From the NCBI GenBank assembly GCA_004154925.1, contig QJNS01000125.1, positions 165,669-229,668 of the forward strand: 64,000 nt of DNA, in the 5' to 3' direction. The notes beneath the pieces are model-generated. The model was not told the DNA's origin. It worked only from the letters and a program-made list of their open reading frames with translations, and did not search any database. Shown piece by piece: positions 1 through 9,839 of the stretch; within the stretch, counting starts at the first letter, position 1, and each line of letters opens with the position of its first letter. This stretch comes from Monosporascus cannonballus. Taxonomy: Eukaryota; Ascomycota; Sordariomycetes; Xylariales. The translations under genes were made by a program, and so were the position numbers.

Positions 1-545
1 AAAGGCGAAGCCCACCTCGGCAACGCCCATGATTTCTCCGATGAGCGTAACTACGAAGGCCGCCTTTCCGGTGCGCTAACCTTAGCCGTAGTATTTGCAC
101 TGTGCCCATGTGATCAAACTTAGCGTCGTCAGAATCTGGGGTTAGAGTTGCGGCGCGATACTGATGCTCCCCCAAGATAGTGTATTCGCAGAGGGGCAGT
201 CCTACCGACGCCCATAACATCATCATCGCTGGTTGAAGACCAGTGGTGCTATGCCGGCAGTAGTTGGTAACAATTTACGGTATGAGCTGGGCATGGCAAC
301 ATAGCCAATTGGGCGTCGATCGTGGGTCAATAACGGGTGCATACCAGTATGGACAAACATACGGCACCGGCTGTCCCCAGCACGTTAACAGCGATAGGGG
401 ATGTCCATCGTATCAACTTAATAGTGCCCTCTTTGAATTCTCGGCCGCCCCAGGCCAGGAAACAGAGCACATTGATGAACAGCCTAGCGGCTACATACAT
501 GTTCGCCAACACATCGAATGGAAACCCTTTCCTTCGGGCCACAGT
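1..545 (-). CDS. Possible membrane-protein gene fragment running off the left edge
   Basis: On the minus strand two hydrophobic stretches can be read. One is at about 327-545 (contains MYVAARLFINVLCFLAW, then a second apolar run near SPIAVNVLGTAGAVCLSIL). The other is at about 1-80 (reads AAFVVTLIGEIMGVAEVGFAF) and continues off the window. They lie in different frames with stops between, so they would need one or more introns or are decayed. I see no ATG that clearly starts the gene and do not recognise the family. It may be the middle of a multi-pass membrane protein gene, or chance apolar reading frames. Low confidence. Confidence 0.18.
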
Positions 546-550
546 AAACT

Positions 551-700
551 CGAATATCTGCTAATAAAACGTGTTTGTTAGCAAAACGTGTCTAGTATTT
601 GCTAGCCAGAGGTGTCTGCTGGCAAAAAGTGTCTGCTGCCAGATGTATCTGCTGGTTAAAAGTGTCTGTTAGCCAAAGGTATCTGCTGGCCAAAGGTATT
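551..700. repeat. Degenerate 17-bp minisatellite, about nine units
   Basis: Imperfect tandem copies of a unit close to GTGTCTGCTGGCCAAAA run through this interval. Copies differ by single substitutions and small length changes, one of about 23 bp. The array lies between the possible membrane-protein fragment and non-coding DNA. No protein in any frame looks meaningful across it. Confidence 0.75.
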
Positions 701-1262
701 TCACTACGTAATGCAGCGCGTTTGCACCAGTCTCATCACGGGCCTCCATTTACACTTGATCATTTTGTATATCACTTCATTCTTGAGATCACTACAATTT
801 TTCAACCCCCGGTTTCCTGCTTGCTCTCTCGAGGCCAACGCTAAAATACTGCATTGTACACTCCGCAGCACGCACACAGAATTGGTAGTCGGCGCGCCCA
901 TCACCAAGCTACAGGCTGTTGTCCTGGGTGTTGGGGAACGTGGTCTCCCGCGGGTACATCTCATGAGGAACTGCTTTACAGCTAAGCTCCTGTCTATTCT
1001 GTTGTGCATGTGATGTTACTTCTGGAAGCGGCAAAGAGCCCTGGGATTCTCTCTATCTCGTTCTATAACTCCCACTGCGCATCCGAGCCACCGATTCATC
1101 TACCCTGTCAATTCCCACGTCTCGTGAAACGCACGAACACTGAGCCAAGGATGCTTCGAACGTTAACGGGTGCGATACGAAAAGCCTGGGCGGGTGGGAG
1201 ACCTACGTGAGCTCATATTATACAGGGGCACTTTGTTTCTGGTATCCATAATTCGTTCGGTA
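701..1262. other. Intergenic, nothing recognised
   Basis: Normal-GC sequence with short overlapping open frames on both strands. None has family resemblance, consistent codon use or splice signals that would join it to a neighbour. Confidence 0.5.
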
Positions 1263-2887
1263 TTACACGGTCTGCACGCCCTCCAGAACTTTCTGTCCTA
1301 TCCGAATCTGCTGCCACGAGATGGGCCGAATGACCTGGCCCGAAAGCATTAGGTAGTGAATTGCATCACCGTGAGACTTGATAGCAGCTTCACCCAGCCG
1401 TTCCTGAACCAAATTGAGTCTCCAACCGTCATACTGATGTACGACGGCTTCCCAAGCCTGGATTATAGATGGTTCCATGGTCAATTTCCATGTGCCTCTC
1501 CAAATAATTATAGCTTGCTGTATATCGCGGGACGCCTGATACTTGAAGAGCGCCGCCAACCCCTTTCTTCCGTTCCAAATCTCCATTGTTTCCAGTTGTG
1601 GCATCTTTATGGCCGCTGCCGCCGCTGCCTGAAGCATAGCTCCAATCTCGATCGAATTCTCGTCGGGCGTAAGGAATTTTGAAGTAAGCACAAGCGAGGT
1701 TAGGTGTGGCCACTCCCAAGAGGGTTCGATCTCGAAGAAATGGCTAGCATCTACGATGAAGGATGCTGCGAGATGCTCAAGCTTGAGGCTGGCGAGTGCG
1801 ACCATCCGGCTAACAGCTGGGGCTGGGTTGCGAGTACTGTCGCATCCGCTCAAGTCAACCCCGAGCAGGAATCGCTGCATAATAGCTGGGTACTGTTGAT
1901 TAAAGTTCTCGAAGACCACGAGTCACTTGAGATTATAGTTGAACCGTTGGATAGACTCGAAAAGATATCGGAAATCTAGATAACGGATGCGGGTTATTAG
2001 CAATAGAGTGCCCATACAAATGAGAGCGAGCAACAGCTTGGGCAGGTATGCAGCAATGCTCGCTTCTATCTGTATAAAGTCCCATTCCCTCCAGGGCTCG
2101 TAGTGGACTTCCTGGAGTCTGGGGAAACGGGCAAACATATGTGCAAGCGAGCGCGGCTTCCATCTCCGGCGGTTCTGTTGCCGGAGAAGTAAACTGGTTA
2201 CCGCCGGGACCGATGGAAGCTGATCCCACCATTGGAGCTCTAACTGCTCACTATCAAACGGTCCCTCCTCCATAATTGAATGGAAAACTTTGCGGATTGC
2301 CGCCGTTGACGGAGCGGAGTGTCGAAAACCAGCAACCCAGCCATGTTGAGGATCATTATAGACTTTCTTAATATCGTCTGCTCTATACCACCACCTACTA
2401 GCATATCTGAAGGGGTATCGGGCGTAAAGGTCAGATATTTAAACCAATGTTTTGAGTCACTAGGCGAGTAGATACTAATATCGAGTATCAAATCGCCGTT
2501 AAGATCCCATGTGCTGAGAATCGAGAACAGATTCTGGAATGCCGTGGTGATAGGACAGTTATCTGTATCGCTGATAGCAAATGCCTCTTCCCACTCCACG
2601 TCTGTGAGCATTCCACGGGCAGGCGCGCACTTGGTGCAGTCATAGTCATCATGTTCCAAGCAGAACCAGATATAGCCGACGAGAGCCCGATTGCGATACA
2701 TCATCGAACCAAAATCAACGAGGCGCGACGGTGTCAGTTTGATTCGGGCGAAGTTATATCGCTCGAGTTCTGTTTGCCACTCTCGAGACACAGTGGCCAA
2801 GCGACCCAGTGTGCAACCGTCTTGCATCAGGGCTTCTAAGATAAGAAGCCGGATTTCTCTGGGAAGCCATCCCATGTTGAATCCCAT
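1263..2887 (-). pseudogene. F-box / DUF6546-type protein, broken by one frameshift and one nonsense codon
   Basis: The protein starts at ATG 2885-2887 with an F-box-like helix (LPREIRLLILEAL, then VSREWQ). It is followed by the conserved body of a large fungal family of F-box proteins of unknown substrate (DUF6546 as I recognise it): WFCLEHDDYDC near residue 75, RRWKPRSL...MFARFPRLQE in the middle, and WEWPHLTSLVLTS, METMEIWNG-like LETMEIWNG, WRGTW and SHGDAIHYL in the last third. Total span is about 541 codons, normal for the family. Two lesions split it. The frame shifts at about 2325-2328, where a run of four A on the plus strand appears one base short. An in-frame TGA sits at 1923-1925, between LK and LVVFENF, where relatives would have Arg (CGA to TGA). 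F-box proteins of this type would recruit substrates to SCF ubiquitin ligases; the substrate is unknown. A sequencing error could explain the frameshift but less readily the stop. Confidence 0.75.
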
Positions 2888-3262
2888 TGCTTCTTGCCAA
2901 GTGATATTGAAAACATAGTGTGATAGACCGAGAGTGGTGATAATTTCGGTAATGGAGCGATGTAGGAATATGAGTTGGGAAATTCAAGATGTGAGCGTGT
3001 GCGATTGTTGTGAAAAGGAATGAAATTCAGCAACTATCGGATGTGCGGAATGACAGGAAACAGGAAACAGGCCAGATTTATACCTGTCTGTATCTCCGAT
3101 TGTTGCTTTGTTGGCTTGTTGGCCTGCGGAAAGTTGTATGGTGTGGTGGTTCTTGGTGTCACGGCAGAGGGAAATAATGCAGGCAAAGCTGGCAATTTGG
3201 CCTCCTTATTAGTGAGATCTATGAAAGGTATTAGGTGCAGTTCTCAAACTTTCAGAGATTGA
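2888..3262. other. Upstream region of the F-box pseudogene
   Basis: Normal-GC DNA between the pseudogene start and the sharp change to AT-rich sequence. It holds a short GGAAACA direct repeat near 3055-3070. No convincing gene; an 80-codon plus-strand frame at 3020-3262 lacks any recognisable feature. Confidence 0.4.
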
Positions 3263-3601
3263 TTCTTAAAGGCCGTACCAATAAAAAATAAGATTTAGAA
3301 TTAAAATAAAGTTTTTAATACGGTTTTTACGTTATTGGTAAGCGGTTTTTAATTTTCGAAGATAATTAATTTTGAGGTATTTTTTAAAAACAATAATAAA
3401 TGTTATTAATCTAGAAACGCGAAAAATAATTAGTTGTTTTTAAATTAAAAAAAGAAAGAAAAAAAAGAAGAAAAAAGAAAAAAAGAAAAAAAAAGAAAAA
3501 ATATTAAAAGAAAAAAATTAAAAAAAATTAAAAGAAATTAACAAAAGTTACGATGTCATAACTCAACTGCTTAGCACGACCAGAAACGGTAAGGACGCTT
3601 C
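3263..3601. repeat. AT-rich border and A/G-rich low-complexity tract
   Basis: Base composition changes abruptly here. The first half is TA-rich, and 3447-3540 is nearly pure A with scattered G and T. The same kind of AAATTAAAAGAAATTAAC-type sequence reappears at 18788-19200 on the other side of E0. This suggests E0 inserted into an existing A-rich tract. Confidence 0.6.
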
Positions 3602-3656
3602 TGTTACGACTCGACAAGCTTTGGCCCCAAAAAACGGTCAAACAAGGATAATACAG
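3602..3656 (+). repeat. Fragment resembling the start of the E0 LTR
   Basis: The sequence begins TGTTACGACTCGACAAGC and includes CAAAAAACGGTC. It resembles the first 45 bases of the E0 LTR (TATTACGACTCAAACTC... CAAAAAACGGTC at 18401) but diverges between these anchors. It stands directly before the true 5' LTR and is less mutated than it. It could be a truncated relative or a remnant of an earlier insertion. Confidence 0.35.
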
Positions 3657-4473
3657 TATTACAACCTAAACTTAAATCGGTTGCAAAAAACGGTCGGATC
3701 TACTGTAACGAACCTGTCATACATCCACCTGGAGGTATGAGCAGTATCCGAAATGGGGTCTTGATTTGCAGGTAACAATAGGGCGAGGAATGATTCAATG
3801 GTTCGTTCGTTAAAGAGATTTAAAGACTCTTCCCTTAATCAGAAAACGGTGCAGTTGCCTTTAGACTGAAAGCTTAGATTGATAGCTAAGGAGCGAAAAC
3901 TAAGTAGGTGCTATTTACATAGGAGATTCGTGCCTATTATACTTTTCCCGTTCTTCATGACTTTCGTACTGTCTCTACCCGTCCTCTGGAGTGTCTCTGG
4001 TGGTCTCTGGAGTGTCTCTGGATGGTCTCTGTCGTCTCCGCAGAGACCATTTAGTGGGGCCGAAGTTTACCCACCAGACCTGGGTCCTGGGTCTCTTTTC
4101 TGGCCGGGGGTCTTCTTAATCCGTAACATCTACACAAAAAGGATCACGTAATTTGAATCTCTTTTGGCATTAAAATTTAAATAAATCCATATAAAATTAA
4201 TTAAATTTAATAACGTTAGATTAATAATGGTGTTAAAATTTAATAAAACTTTAATTAATTTATAAAATATATATATATTTATTATTTTTATAATTTAAAT
4301 AATTGTAATTTATAATATTTATTAATATTAATCGTTTATAATACGTTTTTATACACTTAGTGTTAAGAAATATAATTAAGTTATTTTATTATTATAAAAT
4401 CTTACGATATTTTTATTAATATAAACCTATATAACTAAGGTTTAATAATTGGTTAAACCGTTTAGCCGTTATA
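3657..4473 (+). repeat. E0 5' LTR, interrupted by a solo LTR
   Basis: Parts 3657-3703 and 4134-4473 together make 387 bp and match the right LTR at 18401-18787 apart from transitions. The interruption is the solo LTR at 3704-4128 plus one copy of the TCTAC duplication. Confidence 0.88.
3704..4128 (-). mobile_element. Solo LTR, type A, inserted in the E0 5' LTR
   Basis: The copy is 425 bp with TG...CA ends (TGTAACGAACCTG ... TTAATCCGTAACA) and a perfect 5-bp target duplication TCTAC at 3699-3703 and 4129-4133. It is the same LTR type that bounds E2 and E3, in reverse orientation. It is only lightly mutated compared with the E0 LTR around it, so it arrived after most of the RIP here. The U3 part (about 3980-4050) holds short tandem copies of TCTCTGGAGTG and TCTCTGGTGG. 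Confidence 0.92.
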
Positions 4474-4559
4474 CGTTATAAACTTTTATTTAATAATACC
4501 GTTAAACTTTAAAGAATATTCAATACTGTTAAAATATCGACCAGCACTTAGAAAACTCC

Positions 4560-6400
4560 TATTTAATAACTTTAAGCTCGAATTCGGGAACTGGAAAAAA
4601 AATCCGACAGATCAGGGTTACGCCATCTGCCAAAACCGTTTTTATACGCATAAAACCAAGAAAGCCGAAGCCTTACGATAAAAAGAGCAACCTTTAAACC
4701 TTTTTAATTTAAGCACGAATTTACTTTTGCTTTTTAAACTTTAAGGATCCGGCGGATAAAGTTCTAATAATAAAAATATATCTAACGAAACATATTGCTA
4801 ATTATTTTTAAACTTATTATAAGAAATTTCTTAAAAATAAGAAAATTGAATAAAAAAGATTTTATTAATATGATTTTTTTATTTTATATTAATTTTAAGG
4901 ATAAAATATGTAACAATTTCGGCAATCCGAATAAAAAACGATTTACAGCCTAATAATTTCTATAATTCCGATAAAAAAGACTTACATCCAAGTACGCCGT
5001 AATATTGAAAAGCCTTACGGCTAAAGCAAAATAAAAAGACGATAAAGCTAATACCTTTATCGATATATTTATAAAAAGTTAAAAAATAATATAAAATATA
5101 AAATTCTTAAAATTAAAGGATTAATTGCCCTAAACCGATATATTACAAAAGCAATTAAAATTAATAATCGACAGTTTAAAAACAGATAAAAAAGATAATA
5201 TGCCTTATAATCGGGATATAATAAGTCCAACTAAGGAAAAAAACGAGACGCGTTTTTTATTTCTTATGGAACGGCATTAAAACTTATGAAATTCGGCGTT
5301 ATCTATAAATAAAATTAAAGCCAGATTAAATGTTTTAATTACGGCAAAATGGGATATAAGACTTACAAATATAAAAAACCCAAAAAGCTATAATAAAATA
5401 ACTAGATATCTGTATCGGAAAAACAATTTAAAAATAACCAAGAAAACGATAACAAAATTATTAATATAATCCAAACCAAGTACGTATTAGGCTTATAGCA
5501 AAAGGTCCAACAGAGATTATCACGATAAGAAATTCGACGAAAAATGCAAAAAGCTAGAAAACTAGCTTAACAAATATCGCGAATACAGTAAAAAACATTA
5601 TAAGGATAATTACGTAAATACCAAAACTGGACAGAAAAAATCTGTCCCGGAACCCCTGATCGATACGGCAAAATGTACGTTATATACTGTCGACGACGAA
5701 AATATCCCGATTACGAAAAATAGAAATAATATATTTACGTACGAATTACCCGTATATATTACGAAAAATTCGATTTTCCAAATCGTACCGGAAATAATAC
5801 GGACGATAAGTAATAATATTGATATTTTCGAATTATAGGTTTAAAGTATATCCAGCAGCTGGCCGAAATAAAGAGCTAGCCCGAAAAAAAGTAATGTCCG
5901 TAAAAAAACCCTTTTTATTATTATAAATAATATAATTACCAAACGGAAATAAAGTTAATTTAACGTACGGTAAGAAAATACTACTAGAAAATTATTACGG
6001 ATTTTTATTTTTAATTCGTATTTACTATAAATCCTTACGAAAAAAAAGTTATCAAAAAATATGCTAATTTACAGAAAATTTACAGAACGACAATTAGAAT
6101 AACGTATAATAAAATATAATTGCAAATATAAAGAAACAATTTATTCGATAAAAAGAGAAATTACAAAAAAATTAAAAGTAATTAATACGATTTGAAAAAA
6201 CAGTACGCCGCCAATAATAATAAATATAACAGCTTAACGCGTTAAATAAAGAAACATAAATAAAGCTCGACAAATTCGAACAGAAATTTAAAAGAAATTA
6301 CTTATAAAAAAACTATAAAATAACGAAACCCAGAAAAATCAAAAAGAACTCCTAAAAAAGGTTTTAAACGCCATAATAAAAAACGTTAATAACTTTATTA
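4560..6400 (+). pseudogene. E0 gag remnant
   Basis: Read with stops ignored, the plus strand gives a capsid-like segment followed by a zinc knuckle at 5331-5372 (C-F-N-Y-G-K-M-G-Y pattern). Only the first Cys of the CX2CX4HX4C ligands survives. The second Cys, the His and the last Cys are all Tyr, each explained by one G-to-A or C-to-T change. This is direct evidence of RIP-type decay. Confidence 0.6.
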
Positions 6401-6450
6401 CTTTAAATATATAAATCGAAACGTATGAATATATTATAATAATGAATTAC

Positions 6451-6881
6451 TGTTACGTTCAGAAGGGACTCCACTAGACCCAAAGGAGGCCCAGGAAGTT
6501 GGAGACGCTCGGGATCTCCACCTTCCATCGGATAAACCTCGGGTCTTTGTCAATCTCCAAAAACACCAGGAGACTCGTGGACGACAAACACCATGGTCTC
6601 TCGAGATCCCCAGAAACCATAAGAGACATAAAGGATAAAAAGGATATATAAGGTTTGGGTCTCTTATGTAAATAGCTACCTACTTAGTTTTTCGTTCTTT
6701 AGTTATCAATTTAAGCTCTTAACCAAAGGCAATTATACCGTTCTCTGATTAAAAAAGGAATACCTTAAAATCTCCTTAACGAACATATTAAATCATTTTT
6801 CGCCCTATTGTTATTTGCAAATCAAGACCCTTTTCGGATACTGCTTATACCTCCAGGTGGATGTATGACAGGTTCTTTACA
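6451..6881 (+). mobile_element. Solo LTR, type C, within E0
   Basis: The copy is 431 bp with ends TGTTACGTTCAG ... CAGGTTCTTTACA and a perfect 5-bp duplication ATTAC at 6446-6450 and 6882-6886. Its first 200 bp differ from the type A and B LTRs, whereas the last 230 bp (from about TCTCTTATGTAAATAGC to the end) are the same module. The unmutated U3 (for example CCAAAGGAGGCCCAGGAAG) shows it is a late arrival. A TATA-like GGATATATAAGG lies near 6643. Confidence 0.92.
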
Positions 6882-9200
6882 ATTACGGAGTTCTGGACGG
6901 GAATTATATTGTACCAAATATAATTAATAAATTTAAGCTGTTATAAAAATATAAGTTAAAACCTTATACAGCGATAAATGCCGAAAGTTAGGAATTCGCT
7001 TACGATAACGGAAAAATTATACGCAAAATTAATTATTTCAAGATTTTTATTTAAAGATAATATTAAATAATTAATTTCGATATCGTTTTATTTAGGAATT
7101 ACGATATAATCTTAGGATTACCATAAATACGCCAGTACGAAGTTTTGATTAACGGTAAAACTAATTAAGTAAAGTTCGTTTTATTCCTTATTAATAAACG
7201 AAAAACAAAATTGAAAATCTTAATATTTGATCGATAATAGCGATAAATGCAGGCATAAAAATACGATAAAAACCTTATTACTTAAAGAAATAAGATATAA
7301 GAAAAAAATATCAAAAAATACGACGTATTGTTATTATTTTTAAAACGAAATTAAAGCAATTAAATGATGATTTAAAATAATAGAAATAACAGCCCTAAAA
7401 GTTAAAAGATTTAATTAATATATTATTATAATATTATAAATACGAGCAGCTTTTTTAAAAAAGATTCGATACAAAATTATCAAAATATAACAAATAAGAT
7501 TATTTTATAATCTTTAAAAAAGATTTTCGACGAAATTTTACCTTATTTATAACTTTAGCGGAAACGAAGTACGCATTTTCAAAAAATACCTAGAAAATCG
7601 GCTACAAAAAAAATTAGATGTAACCTTCGAAATTACCAACAAAATATCCGATATTTTTCGTACTAAAAAACGGAAAATTACGATTGATAATTAATTATCA
7701 ATAATTAAACGATATTATTATTAAAACTTAAATATTATTACCTTTAATTACGGAAATAAAAAACCGACTTTACAGAACTAAATAATTTACAGCATTCGAT
7801 TTCAGAAATAAATATAACTTTATTAAGATTAAAAAAAGATACGAATAAAAAACAGCCTTTAAAACGAATTATAAATTATTTAAGTATTTGGTTATGTTAA
7901 TAAAATTTACGAATATACCAGCAACCTTTTAACAAATAATTAACTATGTATTACGAAAATATCTTAATATTTTGTCGTATACTATCTCGACAATATTTTC
8001 ACATTTTTTAAAAACAAAAAAAGCATATACAGAATACGTTTATAAGGTTTTTCAAGTTTTATAGAACGTAAGATTATTTATTAATGTAAAAAAAAATTAA
8101 TTTTATAAATAAAAAATAAAATATCTGGGATATATTATTACTCTAGGATATATCAGAATAAATCTCAAAAAAATCGCTGTAATTACGAAATAACAAACGC
8201 CAACGATAATTAAGAAAATACAGGTATTTCTTAAATTCGCCCATTATTACAAAAAATTTATTCGAAATTTTAATAAAATAGCCATACTCCTAACAAATCT
8301 TACAAAAAAAAGAATTCAAATGGACGTCAAAAACAGAAAAAGCATTTCAGGATATTAAGGATATAATTATTAACAAGCCAATATTAATTATGTACGATCC
8401 AAACCGTTCCAGTAAATTAAAAACCAATATTTTAAATTACTCGTTAAACGTAATAATCGGATAACAAAATAATTAAGGCAAATTATTTCTTATTATATTC
8501 TTTTTGTATGAGTTAAAAGAAACCAAGTTTAAATACGGTATTCCAGATAAAGAATTTATGGCTATTATTATAGTATTTCGGGAATTTAGGTATTTCTTAA
8601 AAGAAAACTTGCACTAGATTAAGGTTTATACGAATTATTAAAATCTTACCCGATTTATCACGATTAAGGAACTTATAAAACGATAATTAAAATATGCGAA
8701 AAAATTGGCGAATTTCGATTTCGTTATTATCCATAGGAAAGGCTTAAAGAATAATAAAGCAAATATTTTAAGCAAATAATCAAATTTCAAAAAGAAATTA
8801 ATTAAAATTAACTATATAATTTTCGATATTATTATAAAATAATATTTACGCTTATAAACAATTGCGATAATTCGGATAATGCCTTTCGATATATACTAGA
8901 AAATCCAATAATATAATAATAATTTCCCAAAAAATCAAAAAAACGAACAAAATATAAGTTCTAAAGAAATCTCAAAAAGATCTAGTGCGAAAAATATATA
9001 AACATTAATTATACGGATATCTAAAGATTTATAAAACCTTAAAAATGCTTTAACGTATATATTGTTTTTCTTAAAATAAAATTAACGGTATAAAAAATCA
9101 TACGGCAATACGATATTTGCGCCAAAGTAAAAACTCGACGACATAAGCCATACGGAAAATTATAACCATTATTAATCGTAAAATAATTATGGTATTTAAT
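6882..9200 (+). pseudogene. E0 pol remnant, first part (protease, RT, RNase H, start of integrase)
   Basis: The reading with stops ignored gives a retropepsin C-terminal motif (YDIILGLP near 7095), an RT palm region (YLVM..FTNIPATF near 7885) and the catalytic motif near 7975, where the expected YLDD reads YLDN. An RNase H segment follows (about 8380-8800) and then the start of integrase. E1 interrupts it at 9200; it resumes at 16520. Confidence 0.6.
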
Positions 9201-9622
9201 TATTATAGGAACAGGGGTTCCTGTCTCGAGGAGACCAACTCTTAAGGCCTAGCGTAATCCTGTCTCGGCTAATCCACGGACGAAAAACTTGGTTTCATAA
9301 GTGATCTAGGTAATCTAAATAATCTGGTACTAAATCACATAAATTATATAAATCCATAATACATTTACTTTGTAAAATTAGGATATATAATAAGATCGGT
9401 TTTTTATATAAATAATACCTATTTAATTTTGCTCCTTAGTTATTAATTTAAGTTTTTAATTTAAAAGCAATTATACCGTTTTTTAATTAAGGGAAAAGTA
9501 CTTAAAACTTTTTAACGAATAAAATTATTAAATTATTCCTTGCCTTATTGTTATTTGCAAATCAAAATTTTATTTCGGATATTACTTATATCTCCAGGTG
9601 GATATATAACAGGTTCGTTATA
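9201..9622 (+). repeat. E1 5' LTR (type B)
   Basis: The partner is 16093-16514. Differences between the two copies are nearly all C/T or G/A, so LTR divergence cannot be used to date the insertion. Confidence 0.93.
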
Positions 9623-9839
9623 TTTTGATAACTTCTTAATTAATAGCCGACAAATGGTTTAAGGCCTAGTTGGACATAAGCTTTCTTAAACTTAATAAAA
9701 ACGATATTATAGAACGATATTTAAAAGATAAATAGCATACCCGATTTCTGTTACCAGCCGGTAAAAAATCAATAATTAAAGTAAACCATTTACTTTTTAT
9801 TAAAGAAGTTTTCCGATTAATTGATAATATGGTTTTACT

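Noticed and set aside
551..700. CRISPR-like array
   Set aside because: Units are contiguous and degenerate with no spacers, in a eukaryotic genome; it is a minisatellite.
3020..3262. 80-codon plus-strand ORF upstream of the F-box pseudogene
   Set aside because: No family resemblance, no signal sequence and it overlaps the promoter side of the pseudogene; likely chance.
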